Counted from the first letter of the stretch, positions 13,631 through 21,707 are shown. The stretch is 42,884 nucleotides of DNA from Oscillospiraceae bacterium (GCA_902775565.1 CACYMP010000021.1:1-42884), one strand, 5' to 3'. Translations and numbers: made by a program. Notes: a model not told the origin generated them from the sequence alone.

Positions 13631-15519
13631 ACATTACAGAACACAAGATCATAAAAGTAACTACAAGCAAGACGGGTAAGTATATAAAGAACTTTCTGAT
13701 GTTTCTTAATAACATACTTATCCTTTTCAGGCAGAACTTTAAAGAACTCATGCTCTTTCTTTTGTTCTGCACGGTATTTTCGGCCACGGCTACCTTCTTC
13801 CTGAAACAGCTCCTTTTGGATGCCATGATGAAGGTCAGCGGAACGACATTTATCGCGACAGTCAACTGGAGGACGGTATTCTTCCATCCGGCATCCATTC
13901 TGCTGATGCTCGTTTTCGGCATTGTCATCACCTTATTCTCTTTGTTTGAGATCGCGGGACTTCTGCATGCTTTCTCGATGTCCCAGATAGGTCTTGATAC
14001 CAATCTTACAAGTATGTTCATGGCGGGACTCAGGGCTTGCAAAAAAGCGCTTCATCCGCAGAACTGGCTGCTCATGCTGTTCCTTCTGGTATTGTTCCCG
14101 CTTACGAAAGTAATGCCGCTTTCCGGCTCGACATTTAAGCTTATCCTGCCGGGTTTTGTCAATCAGACGATCGATTATACGACGTCGCTCAGCCTGCTTT
14201 ATAACGTCATCTATTTCGGACTGATACTTTTCCTTACGCTCTACGTCTTCTCGATAAACAGCTTTGTAATGCAGAAGCACTCGTTTATTAAGAGCTGCAA
14301 GCAGTCAAGAAAACTGGTACAGGGACATTTTCTGGAGACATTGCTCACATTTGTATTTCTGACGGCCATTTTGAATTTTCTTATAAATGCCGTTTCTTCA
14401 GCCGTTGTAGTCAATGCTAAAGAATTCATTTCTTTTGTTCAGCGCAACAAAGGAAATATTGTCGCCAAGTCAGATGATGTCGGAACTTACACATACGTAA
14501 TGAGACAGATCCTCAAGAGTTATATCTCACCGGTCATCAACAACGCTGCCGTAACCGTTCTGTTCTACAGATATATTGAAGAGAAGGGTGACCTCAGGGC
14601 GTTGTCTGCAGATACGTTCAAATCGGCAAAGTCTTCCACAAAGATGTCCATCTCGTTTATCGTCGTCGTAACGGCATTTTTCCTTACGGCAGTCTTTGTA
14701 TTGTTCAATAAGTATTCGTTCCTTTATGAAGATGTAAGCAAGCCCTTAGTATGCGCACACAGGGGAGACAACGTGAATGCCCCCGAGAACACTCTGCCTG
14801 CTTTCGAGCTTGCGGCCAGCGAGAGTCTTAAATGGATAGAACTCGATGTCCATCAGACTTCCGACGGAGTTATAGTCTGCAATCACGATTCCACCATCAA
14901 GAGAACAGCCGGTCAGAACATGGCGATACATGACTATACATACGCAGAACTCTCACAGTATGAGTTAGGTCCCTGGATGCCCGGCAACTACGAGCACGTT
15001 AAGATGACGACTTTAAGAGAGGCTCTTGAGCTTGCGAAAAAGACCAATATGAATGTCCAGGTTGAACTTAAAGGACACTCAAAGGATCCAAGATTCGAAG
15101 AGAACGTGCTCAAGGTCATCAATGAGACCGAAATGCGCGACAATGTCATGATAATCGCTCAGGACGCCAAAAGACTGCAGCGCATCAAAGAGCTTGATCC
15201 CGAGATCACAAAGGGATACTGCATGGTCATTGCCGTCGGTAATCTGAATGATATCGATTACACTGACAATATCACGATCGAAGAGACGAATGTCACACCC
15301 GAACTGGTCCGCGAAATGCATGCTCAGGGCAAGAAGGTATTCTGCTGGACCGTCGATCTTGATGACACGGTTCAGTATCTTGTCAGCTGCGGAGTGGATG
15401 TTATCGGAACGGACAATCCGATGCTGATAAGCAACGCTGTTGAAAAGGCCGACTGTAAAGGCGGTGTGGCAAGAGTGTTCCACATCATCATGCACATTAT
15501 CGCAACAATGGATAAATAA
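13627..15519 (+). CDS. Membrane glycerophosphodiester phosphodiesterase
   Basis: Residues about 1-365 are a membrane domain with seven or eight helices, as in the 'glycerophosphoryl diester phosphodiesterase membrane domain' family. Residues about 372-620 are the GDPD TIM barrel: AHRGDNVNAPENT with His378 and Arg379, ELDVH with metal ligands Glu405 and Asp407, and NHDST with catalytic His420. VQVELKG and FCWTVD are further barrel motifs. These enzymes cleave glycerophosphodiesters, or phospholipids and teichoic/lipoteichoic acid in some cases, to glycerol-3-phosphate plus alcohol. The last helix before the barrel (about 340-362) implies an extracytoplasmic catalytic domain. It is the last gene of the cyclase operon; no terminator is obvious before the converging gene 5 bp away. 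Confidence 0.92.
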   Translation: MNITEHKIIKVTTSKTGKYIKNFLMFLNNILILFRQNFKELMLFLLFCTVFSATATFFLKQLLLDAMMKVSGTTFIATVNWRTVFFHPASILLMLVFGIVITLFSLFEIAGLLHAFSMSQIGLDTNLTSMFMAGLRACKKALHPQNWLLMLFLLVLFPLTKVMPLSGSTFKLILPGFVNQTIDYTTSLSLLYNVIYFGLILFLTLYVFSINSFVMQKHSFIKSCKQSRKLVQGHFLETLLTFVFLTAILNFLINAVSSAVVVNAKEFISFVQRNKGNIVAKSDDVGTYTYVMRQILKSYISPVINNAAVTVLFYRYIEEKGDLRALSADTFKSAKSSTKMSISFIVVVTAFFLTAVFVLFNKYSFLYEDVSKPLVCAHRGDNVNAPENTLPAFELAASESLKWIELDVHQTSDGVIVCNHDSTIKRTAGQNMAIHDYTYAELSQYELGPWMPGNYEHVKMTTLREALELAKKTNMNVQVELKGHSKDPRFEENVLKVINETEMRDNVMIIAQDAKRLQRIKELDPEITKGYCMVIAVGNLNDIDYTDNITIEETNVTPELVREMHAQGKKVFCWTVDLDDTVQYLVSCGVDVIGTDNPMLISNAVEKADCKGGVARVFHIIMHIIATMDK

Positions 15520-15524
15520 GCAGA

Positions 15525-16130
15525 TCAGGCAGCTTTAAAGATAACGACCTCAACCGTTGAATCTACAATGTTGACGCTGACTTCGTCGGCGATGTTCGCG
15601 ACTATGGATTTCTCCAGCTCGTCCTTTGCTTCTTCCTTGTCAGATGAATTTGCGTTGACGGAAGATGCATATGTCTTCATTGACCATGAATAAGCTCCGG
15701 AATAGTAAGTGCCCATAGGCGAACCCAAAGACATAAGAGACATTGCTTCATCTGTAAGCATCTTTGTCTCCGGATCAGAGGGGAGCGTTACGGAAGCTAT
15801 CATCTCACGGATCCTGCCGATCAGGCCCTTAGCAGCCGAATTCTTGCCGGAAGTTGAGACAGAGAGGAGTTCCTTTTTTGTCTGCTGGTCCATGGGGATC
15901 TCGGTCTTAAGGTGGATCTCGATATTCTTGTCATTGGTCTCAAGCCAGAAGTCACCCGGAAACATGCCGGTGAAGGGTCTTATAAGTTCTACGATCTCTT
16001 CTGAGAGCAGACGCAGATGAAGGCTGTTCTTTTTATCGAGTCCGCAGTAAGCGGCAGTCCTTTCAGTAAGTTCCAATGCTTTTTCTCTTCCGTCTTTACC
16101 GGAAAACACATCGATTATCTCAGTTTTCAT
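15525..16130 (-). CDS. Degenerate GHKL (RsbW-like) ATPase-related protein
   Basis: The N-terminal half resembles a GHKL ATPase: LHLRLLSEEIVELIRPF (about 38-54) matches the N-box helix E-E-x-x-x-N-x but without the Asn, and NIEIHLKTE follows as the next strand. No G1/G2 glycine boxes are visible, so ATP binding is doubtful. The middle is Ser/Met/Gly rich (SLMSLGSPMGTYYSGAYSWSM), and the C-terminus (ELEKSIVANIADEVSVNIV) is well defined and looks conserved in clostridial relatives I recall. An excellent TTAGGAGG lies 7 nt before the ATG. No partner gene is adjacent. A role in serine-phosphorylation switching is only inferred from fold. Confidence 0.65.
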   Translation of the reverse strand: MKTEIIDVFSGKDGREKALELTERTAAYCGLDKKNSLHLRLLSEEIVELIRPFTGMFPGDFWLETNDKNIEIHLKTEIPMDQQTKKELLSVSTSGKNSAAKGLIGRIREMIASVTLPSDPETKMLTDEAMSLMSLGSPMGTYYSGAYSWSMKTYASSVNANSSDKEEAKDELEKSIVANIADEVSVNIVDSTVEVVIFKAA

Positions 16131-16205
16131 CAGAAAACCTCCTAAGAATACTTTTAGACAGATTATAACGCATTATTTCAGGTCAGGTTTATCAGATTAT
16201 GTGCG

Positions 16206-16214
16206 TGATATAAT
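16206..16214 (+). promoter_or_regulatory. Extended -10 of the LUD-domain gene
   Basis: TGATATAAT at 16206-16214 is an extended -10 (TGn then consensus TATAAT), about 60 bp before the start codon. No clear -35. A minus-strand TATAAT (16167-16162) faces the other way for the GHKL-like gene. Confidence 0.4.
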
Positions 16215-16274
16215 ATGCATGGCTTTATTTGCAGTTAATGGAGATTAAAATTCAATAGAAAAGAGGGCACATCT

Positions 16275-16904
16275 ATGAATCCGAATCTTGCTAAGAGAAA
16301 TGAACTTCTGGCACAGAAGACCATCGCAGGACTTAAGTCACGCAATATGGACGGTTACTATGCCGCAAGCAAAGAAGATGCTTTGAAAATCGCACTCGGT
16401 CTGATCCCCGAAGGCAGCTCGATCTCGATGGGCGGCGGCATGAGCGTTCATGAGATTGGTCTGTCGGATGCTCTCAAGGCCGGAAACTATAATTTTATCG
16501 ACCGTGATGCATATGAAGATAAGAGGCAGGCTATGCTTTTGGCATACGATGCCGATTTCTTCCTTTCGAGCGTTAACGCAATGACCGATGACGGAGTTCT
16601 TGTAAACATTGACGGCAACGCGAACAGGGTTTCAGCGATCGCGCAGGGCCCGAAGCACGTTATCTTCGTAGTCGGAATGAACAAGGTCTGTTGTGATGTC
16701 GATGCCGCCATGAAGCGCGCAAGAAACATAGCCGCTCCCGCAAATGTCCAGCGTTTCGGCCTTTCGACACCATGCGCTTCAAAGGGAACATGCTTCAACT
16801 GCAAATCACCCGATACAATCTGCTGCCAGATCCTGATAACACGCTTTTCGCGTCATCCGGGAAGGATCAGTGTCATCTTGGTAAATGACGATCTCGGTTT
16901 CTGA
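16275..16904 (+). CDS. LUD-domain protein (LutC/YkgG-related)
   Basis: The 209 residues match the LUD (DUF162) fold of lactate-utilisation proteins: an N-terminal helix (RNELLAQKTIAGLKSRNMDGYYA), GLIPEGSSISMGGGMSVHEIGL with the glycine-rich loop, DADFFLSSVNAMTDDGVLVNIDG and the strand KHVIFVVGMNKV. A Cys-rich segment TPCASKGTCFNCKSPDTICC (about 164-183) could hold an iron-sulfur cluster or zinc. Genes of this stand-alone type are common in Clostridia without lutA/lutB, and none is seen here, so a role in lactate oxidation is not supported. GAGGG lies 8 nt upstream. Confidence 0.85.
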   Translation: MNPNLAKRNELLAQKTIAGLKSRNMDGYYAASKEDALKIALGLIPEGSSISMGGGMSVHEIGLSDALKAGNYNFIDRDAYEDKRQAMLLAYDADFFLSSVNAMTDDGVLVNIDGNANRVSAIAQGPKHVIFVVGMNKVCCDVDAAMKRARNIAAPANVQRFGLSTPCASKGTCFNCKSPDTICCQILITRFSRHPGRISVILVNDDLGF

Positions 16905-16924
16905 TTTAAGATTGATTTAAGAAG

Positions 16925-16941
16925 TATATAAGTCTTATATA
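16925..16941. promoter_or_regulatory. 17-bp perfect palindrome upstream of the small membrane protein
   Basis: TATATAAG-T-CTTATATA is perfectly symmetric with 8-bp arms. TTGATT (16912-16917) is 17 bp from TTATAT (16935-16940), so the palindrome overlaps a plausible promoter and may be its operator. The predicted transcript would start near 16947. Confidence 0.4.
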
Positions 16942-16948
16942 AATCATT

Positions 16949-17007
16949 TTCTCCTTTGGTCTTTTAGAATGCAGGCATAACAGATCATGTGCATTACCAA
17001 AGGAGAA
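16949..17007 (+). promoter_or_regulatory. Leader hairpin that sequesters a ribosome binding site
   Basis: TTCTCCTTTGGT (16949-16960) is the exact complement of ACCAAAGGAGAA (16996-17007), which contains the AAAGGAG ribosome binding site of the gene at 17013. Inside, AATGCA (16968-16973) pairs with TGCATT (16990-16995), continuing the helix after an asymmetric 7-nt bulge; CAT/ATG extends it further. Folded, the leader would block initiation, as in RNA thermometers or ligand-controlled leaders. Confidence 0.55.
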
Positions 17008-17012
17008 TTTTT

Positions 17013-17495
17013 ATGAGCAGAAAAACACTTAGAGAATTCGGTACGAAAAAAGATATCGGAATGTCGCTTTTATGGTATGCCGTCAGCTATGTTGTTGTTA
17101 CATGGGTCGGTATCGGACATACGATATTCAATATACTTGTTCTCGGCATGAGCGGTATGTCTGAGGGCCCCGGCCTCGGCATTGGATATGAGATGACCAA
17201 GCCCTGGCATCCTTTATATAACATTATCCTTTTTACTTTGTTCGGTCTGCTGTACTTAAGAAAAGTAAAAGATCTCACGCTTAAGAAAGCGATGCTGACC
17301 GGCGCTTTGTGGGCAGGCATCAGCATACTGATTGACCTTGTCGGATGGGTGCTGATCAAGCATCCCTGGAGCCTCACGTTCAAGCAGTTCTATATCGATT
17401 ACCAGCCCTGGATAACACTGGTCTACCTGGCAATGTTTATAGCACCGGTTATAGGATATTTCATAGTAAAGCAACACTCACACTCAAAGTGTTGA
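17013..17495 (+). CDS. Small membrane protein with four predicted helices
   Basis: The 160-residue product has four hydrophobic segments at about 18-45 (LLWYAVSYVVVTWVGIGHTI), 68-84, 95-113 and 132-152, with a short basic N-terminus. I do not recognise the family. The ATG at 17013 is chosen because AGGAG lies 7 nt upstream; an upstream in-frame start at 16989 would be inside the leader hairpin. The final residues are His/Lys rich (VKQHSHSKC) and could bind metal or be cytoplasmic. The next gene begins about 100 bp on. Confidence 0.75.
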   Translation: MSRKTLREFGTKKDIGMSLLWYAVSYVVVTWVGIGHTIFNILVLGMSGMSEGPGLGIGYEMTKPWHPLYNIILFTLFGLLYLRKVKDLTLKKAMLTGALWAGISILIDLVGWVLIKHPWSLTFKQFYIDYQPWITLVYLAMFIAPVIGYFIVKQHSHSKC

Positions 17496-17599
17496 TTATC
17501 CTACATGATGATATGACATTGGTGCTTGGTCTGTTTCTCATTCATTGACATAATCGGCTTGTTGATAAACCAAACACACTCAATAAGGAGAAACAACCT

Positions 17600-18355
17600 A
17601 TGATAAAGCTGATTGCCGTCACATTAGGAATAGCCACACTGGCCACCATGGCCGGATATGCTTCCGGCAAGGTCCTTTCAGTTCCGGTTCAGCCTGTATC
17701 CATAGCCTCTATGGATAAGGAGACATTCGATATAACTTCGACAACGACACCTGCCGATAACGGAAAAGAGAAGAAATCAGAACTCATTATCGATGTTACG
17801 GATGCAGTTGACAGAACTTTCGTGTATGACGGCGAAAAGCACAGCTTCAAGATCCCTAAGATCACGATAGCAGGTGTTAATACGGATGAGATAAACAAGA
17901 CTATCAGAACGGAGATCGAGAAAGCATATTATGAAGGTGAAAACAAGGAAGTCTTCGATTCGAAGTACCAGTACTTTGTCAACAATAATCTGGTGTCGGT
18001 CATTGTTTCCAACGTGGACCTGTTTGGAAGCGAATTCGAATATCTCAAGGTTTTTAATATCGATGCGTCTACCGGCAAACTTATTACGGCCGACGAAGTT
18101 GTAAAGCTGGCCGGATTGACGGATGGAGAGTTTTTCGGCAAGGTAAAAGATTTATATGCAAAGTTCAACAACCTGCAGCTCACCCTTGAAGACCTTGGCG
18201 AGGAAGATAAGATCGCTCTTGCAGAGAACTTCGAACAGATCTCTTATCAGTTTGTTCAGCCTTACATCGGTTCCAACGGCAAACTCTGCTTTGTAGGAGA
18301 TGTCTTCTGCACAGGCGGTTCCGGTGTGGCTTTTGAAAACTTTGAAGTTAACTGA
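17600..18355 (+). CDS. Exported protein resembling the RsiV/PdaC extracellular domain
   Basis: An N-terminal hydrophobic segment (about 3-25) acts as a signal peptide or anchor. After a Thr-rich linker, residues about 85-250 resemble the DUF4163/DUF3298 module seen outside the membrane in RsiV and PdaC: FKIPKITIAGVNTDEINKTIRTEIEKAY followed by YFVNNNLVSVIVSNVD and YLKVFNIDASTGKLITADEVV. There is no polysaccharide deacetylase or anti-sigma domain attached, so this is the module alone. AAGGAG lies about 9 nt before the ATG. A good terminator follows. The assignment rests on pattern memory. Confidence 0.7.
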   Translation: MIKLIAVTLGIATLATMAGYASGKVLSVPVQPVSIASMDKETFDITSTTTPADNGKEKKSELIIDVTDAVDRTFVYDGEKHSFKIPKITIAGVNTDEINKTIRTEIEKAYYEGENKEVFDSKYQYFVNNNLVSVIVSNVDLFGSEFEYLKVFNIDASTGKLITADEVVKLAGLTDGEFFGKVKDLYAKFNNLQLTLEDLGEEDKIALAENFEQISYQFVQPYIGSNGKLCFVGDVFCTGGSGVAFENFEVN

Positions 18356-18384
18356 TAAGTATCCGGTAATAAAATACACATCAG

Positions 18385-18410
18385 CAGCGGAGATTTCTCC
18401 GCTGTTTTTT
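18385..18410 (+). terminator. Terminator after the RsiV/PdaC-like gene
   Basis: CAGCGGAGA (18385-18393) pairs with TCTCCGCTG (18396-18404), followed by TTTTTT. Confidence 0.9.
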
Positions 18411-18496
18411 GTGACATATCTATGCCATATCATTCGTGTATGATTTTTTTTAGAAAGAAGTTGCCGGTAACTGATATTGCTTTGTGAGGACGAATT

Positions 18497-19114
18497 ATGG
18501 GAAAACGGTTGAAGATTACGGCTATAGTCATTGTATTTGCCGCCTTCTGTCTTATCGGCTGCACGGTTTCATTCAAATATGAGTCAGTTATTAAGGCGGC
18601 CAGAGCACGCGGCATAAAACCTGTGGTTTTAACGGTGTTTGAGAAGTATCAGAAAAGCGGGGAATTTGAAGGAGTGGACGCAGAAAAGAGCCGGCATTAT
18701 TACTTTGTTTCCAAAGACAACACGGAAGCAAACAGCATCTATGTCAGGTACTTCCGTTTGGACGACGATAGTAATGTGAGTGTGGATGTTCTGGCCTGCT
18801 GTGCTGATGATGAAGACGGCATTTTGTATTTCCGTGCAGCAAGCGAGGAAGATGCAAAGAAGATCTTTGATGAGTGGGAGACCTCCTTAAAAGAAGATTA
18901 TGAAAAAACTTCGTACGGAAGCAAGAATGGCTACGTATATATTGTTGGCAGCAATTATGGAACGGAGGATCCGTACGACCGTTCTGATATCGGAATATAC
19001 AGAAAAGGGAAGGATGTTTTTATAGTCGGAGAATCGTACGATAGTCAAAATGCGAAAGAAGACTCATTCTTTGAAAGCCTCGGCCTTGTAAAACCTGCAG
19101 ATGCAATAAAATGA
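18497..19114 (+). CDS. Lipoprotein of unknown function, 205 aa
   Basis: A basic N-terminus, a hydrophobic stretch and the lipobox LIGC (Cys22) predict a lipid-anchored exported protein. The mature part is alpha/beta and acidic, with alternating aromatic strands (YYFVSKDN, YVRYFRLDD, GYVYIVGSNYG) that suggest a compact single domain. I do not recognise it. GAGG lies 7 nt before the ATG. The next frame, the prepilin-like peptide, starts 14 bp after the stop codon, so both are likely on one transcript that ends at the 19303 hairpin. Confidence 0.8.
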   Translation: MGKRLKITAIVIVFAAFCLIGCTVSFKYESVIKAARARGIKPVVLTVFEKYQKSGEFEGVDAEKSRHYYFVSKDNTEANSIYVRYFRLDDDSNVSVDVLACCADDEDGILYFRAASEEDAKKIFDEWETSLKEDYEKTSYGSKNGYVYIVGSNYGTEDPYDRSDIGIYRKGKDVFIVGESYDSQNAKEDSFFESLGLVKPADAIK

Positions 19115-19128
19115 GGAGCATTTGTCTT

Positions 19129-19266
19129 ATGAAAAAGTTCAATAGAAAGGGTATGTCACTTGCCGAACTTTTGGTCGTAATAGCGATCGGAGCCATCATT
19201 ACGATAATCGTCGTAGCGATCCTTATCAAAGTCTATAACGGCTTGCCGTGGGATATGCTCGAGTGA
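19129..19266 (+). CDS. 45-residue type IV prepilin-like peptide
   Basis: The frame encodes a basic leader (MKKFNRKG), then MSLAELLVVIAIGAIITIIVVAILI, then a short tail. G8-M9 followed by Glu at position +5 is the classic prepilin peptidase site and N-terminal helix of type IV pilins and pseudopilins. Ordinary pilins continue for 100 or more residues with a globular domain; this one stops at TGA 19264-19266. GAGGAG lies 10 nt upstream of the ATG, so it is probably translated. No prepilin peptidase, pilus ATPase or other pilin gene is in the window. It may be a truncated relic, a minor assembly subunit, or a membrane peptide. Confidence 0.7.
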   Translation: MKKFNRKGMSLAELLVVIAIGAIITIIVVAILIKVYNGLPWDMLE

Positions 19267-19302
19267 TCTTATTTTTGAGAAACGTTGGCCATAATCAATA
19301 TG

Positions 19303-19325
19303 AGCGGGGATTTCCCCGCTTTTTT
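19303..19325 (+). terminator. Terminator after the prepilin-like peptide
   Basis: AGCGGGGA (19303-19310) pairs with TCCCCGCT (19313-19320), then TTTTTTC. Confidence 0.88.
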
Positions 19326-19396
19326 CAAAAATGTTTTTCCGTGTCATACTGTAGTCATAACGTTCGTGTATTATGTGACCAAGGAGAACGAAAGAT

Positions 19397-20077
19397 ATGG
19401 CTTACAGATTACTGATCGTTGAAGATTCACCGGAACTGCTGGAGATCATGAGCGACTTCTATCGCGAGGAAGGCGCCGGGCTCTGGACAGTTGATACCGC
19501 TACAAACGGTAATGATGCCTTGGCCAGGGTATCAGAGGAATCCTACGATCTCATGATCCTGGACATAATGCTTCCTGGGGCATCGGGATTTGATATCTGC
19601 AAGGCGGCACGCTCAAAGAGTGACTGTCCGATAATTTTCGTTACTGCATTAAGCACCGATAACTTCATCTTAAAAGGTTATGAGACCGGAGGTGACGACT
19701 ATGTCATCAAGCCGTTCTCCATAAGGCATCTCTACGCCAAGAGTCTTGCTCTGCTCAAGCGCGCAAGAAAGAGCGATGACGGTGAAGAGTTAAGGTGCGG
19801 CAATATCTCCCTTAACAAAAAGACCATGATGGTCAAAGTCAAGGGAATACCGATCGAGATCAAATCAAAAGAATATTTCCTTCTGCTTTACCTTCTTGAA
19901 AATAAAGACGCCGTACTTACCAGAAAGACAATCCTTGAGCATGTGTGGTGCGATGACCTCGATGTCAGCGACAGAATTGTCGACAGCACCATAAAGAGGC
20001 TCAGGGACTGCCTTGGAGAAGCTGCGGATCAGATCAGGACCGTAATCGGCAGGGGATACCGTATATCGGAGGAATAA
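19397..20077 (+). CDS. OmpR/PhoB-family response regulator
   Basis: The receiver domain (about 1-120) has acidic pocket residues Glu9/Asp10, the phosphoacceptor Asp56 in LMILDIMLPG, the Thr/Ser switch in FVTALS and the conserved Lys in DDYVIKPF. The C-terminal winged helix (about 130-226) reads LLLYLLENKDAVLTRKTILEHVWC ... VDSTIKRLRDCLG ... IRTVIGRGYRI, typical of OmpR-type DNA-binding domains. The kinase gene follows after 2 bp. Targets are unknown, though the downstream S41 protease gene is a neighbour candidate. Confidence 0.95.
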   Translation: MAYRLLIVEDSPELLEIMSDFYREEGAGLWTVDTATNGNDALARVSEESYDLMILDIMLPGASGFDICKAARSKSDCPIIFVTALSTDNFILKGYETGGDDYVIKPFSIRHLYAKSLALLKRARKSDDGEELRCGNISLNKKTMMVKVKGIPIEIKSKEYFLLLYLLENKDAVLTRKTILEHVWCDDLDVSDRIVDSTIKRLRDCLGEAADQIRTVIGRGYRISEE

Positions 20078-20079
20078 TA

Positions 20080-21636
20080 ATGAAATCCCGCAAAGCAACC
20101 ATAAAGAAACCCAAATTCCTGATGACGTATTTCATCAGCGTGATCGTTTTGCTGGCCGTCTTTACGACTGCAGGTGTGATATATTTTATGCCCGAATACT
20201 ACGTGTATAATTTCAATGTAATGGAATCGGCTTCAGGGCGTGAAGATGCAATCTACCATTACATTAAAGAAGGAATCGCCAATCCGGAACTGACAGCAAC
20301 CGATCTTGTTGAGGCCAGACGGAGACTGATAGATCACTATTGTGAAACAGGCGAACGTTACGAGGTTATTGTAGACGGTAAATACAAGCTGGACACTTCC
20401 AGGACTGCAATACTTGACCATACTTACATAGCTGAAGACGGTGAAGAATCAAGAGTCTATCTCCAGCTGGCTGACAGAGAGTACCTGAAGTATTTTGACA
20501 ACCCTGAAGTTCAGGGCAAGAGTTATATTGATAATAACTACTCCGGGTATTTCGTACAAGATTCCAAGATTGCATTTGAATGTATGGAGTATTATGCGGA
20601 TCTTGGCAAAGGCGTATTCATTCCGGTAAGTGTTACGATACTGGATGCATATGGTGATCCCACAGACGTATCTTTCAAGACTGAACCGAAAGATACCGAA
20701 GGTATGATCCTCATAAATTCTGAACACGACGGTTTTACATCTGCTCAAGGCTTTGTCGCAGGAGATCCGTTTGCAGGCGCCAGCCTGGAAAACACAGCGC
20801 ATACTGCATATGAGTCCGGTAATACGTATCACAGCTTCAACTGCAGGTTTACAGGTTCAGATAACATATCTTTTAATACGGCATATAAGGATCAGATCAG
20901 CTTCGCTGTTGCGCTTATCTGTATAGGTGCAGTCATCCTTGCTTTCATTCCCGCAACTATCGTATATAACACAAGAAAACGAAACTACGAGATATTTGAA
21001 TACCGCTTGAAGACGACCAATGCGATGGCCCACGATCTCAAGACGCCGCTGGCTGCGATAGGCGGATATGCTGAAAGTCTTTCTTATCATATAGGCTCGG
21101 ACAAGCAGGAATACTATGCGGAAAAGATTGAAGACAAGGTCTCGCAGATGACCGGCATGATCAACAACATCCTGGAGTTTTCCAAGTCCGAAGCTTTGAC
21201 CGGAAAGGTCACAACTGCCGATACCGATATCGGTTCAGTCATAGCTGAAGTCATAGCTGACAATGAATATAAGATAAGTTCCCGCGATCTGAAGGTGAAT
21301 TACGATCAGAAGGAAGTTATAGTCAAGACTGATAAAGAGCTTTTCAAGCAGGCGATGGACAATCTTATCGGAAATGCGGTCCTGCACAGCAAGGAAGGTA
21401 CTGAGATAGATATCACCTGTGACAGCAAAGCGGTTGTCATAGTCAACACTGTTTCCGAAAAGATAGATGATATCAAGAGTATACGTGAGCCTTTTGTCAA
21501 AGGAAGTGAATCACGCGGCGACAATGGCAGCGGTCTTGGTCTGGCAATCGCGGATAACAATCTGGCCATGCTTCGGTACAAACTTGAGATCAAGACCGAA
21601 GCCGATAAGTTTTATGCGATAGTTAAGCTGAAATGA
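20080..21636 (+). CDS. Sensor histidine kinase
   Basis: Two transmembrane helices (about 14-35 and 272-293) flank an extracellular region of about 235 residues of no recognised fold. The dimerisation domain has AMAHDLKTPLAA, with phosphoacceptor His318. The ATPase shows the N box (FKQAMDNLIGNAVLHS), G1-like VIVNTVSEKID and the G2 box (GDNGSGLGLAIADNN). The G1 segment is unusual, lacking the usual D-x-G-x-G. There is no HAMP domain. GGAGG lies 7 nt upstream of the start. It is cotranscribed with its regulator and a terminator follows. Confidence 0.93.
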   Translation: MKSRKATIKKPKFLMTYFISVIVLLAVFTTAGVIYFMPEYYVYNFNVMESASGREDAIYHYIKEGIANPELTATDLVEARRRLIDHYCETGERYEVIVDGKYKLDTSRTAILDHTYIAEDGEESRVYLQLADREYLKYFDNPEVQGKSYIDNNYSGYFVQDSKIAFECMEYYADLGKGVFIPVSVTILDAYGDPTDVSFKTEPKDTEGMILINSEHDGFTSAQGFVAGDPFAGASLENTAHTAYESGNTYHSFNCRFTGSDNISFNTAYKDQISFAVALICIGAVILAFIPATIVYNTRKRNYEIFEYRLKTTNAMAHDLKTPLAAIGGYAESLSYHIGSDKQEYYAEKIEDKVSQMTGMINNILEFSKSEALTGKVTTADTDIGSVIAEVIADNEYKISSRDLKVNYDQKEVIVKTDKELFKQAMDNLIGNAVLHSKEGTEIDITCDSKAVVIVNTVSEKIDDIKSIREPFVKGSESRGDNGSGLGLAIADNNLAMLRYKLEIKTEADKFYAIVKLK

Positions 21637-21667
21637 CCGAATAAGTGTTATTCATTATAAATGAAGA

Positions 21668-21697
21668 AGAGGCCTTCAATTAGAAGGCCTCTATTTT
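21668..21697 (+). terminator. Terminator of the two-component operon
   Basis: AGAGGCCTT (21668-21676) pairs with AAGGCCTCT (21684-21692), followed by ATTTTC. Confidence 0.88.
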
Positions 21698-21701
21698 CGG
21701 A

Positions 21702-21707
21702 TATAAT
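21702..21707 (+). promoter_or_regulatory. -10 box and structured leader of the S41 protease gene
   Basis: TATAAT at 21702-21707 follows the terminator directly. The stretch to the start codon, about 150 bp, contains two perfect dyads, TGGTATACCA (21772-21781) and CGAAAT-AG-ATTTCG (21790-21803), which may be operators or leader structure. No good -35 is seen. Confidence 0.35.
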
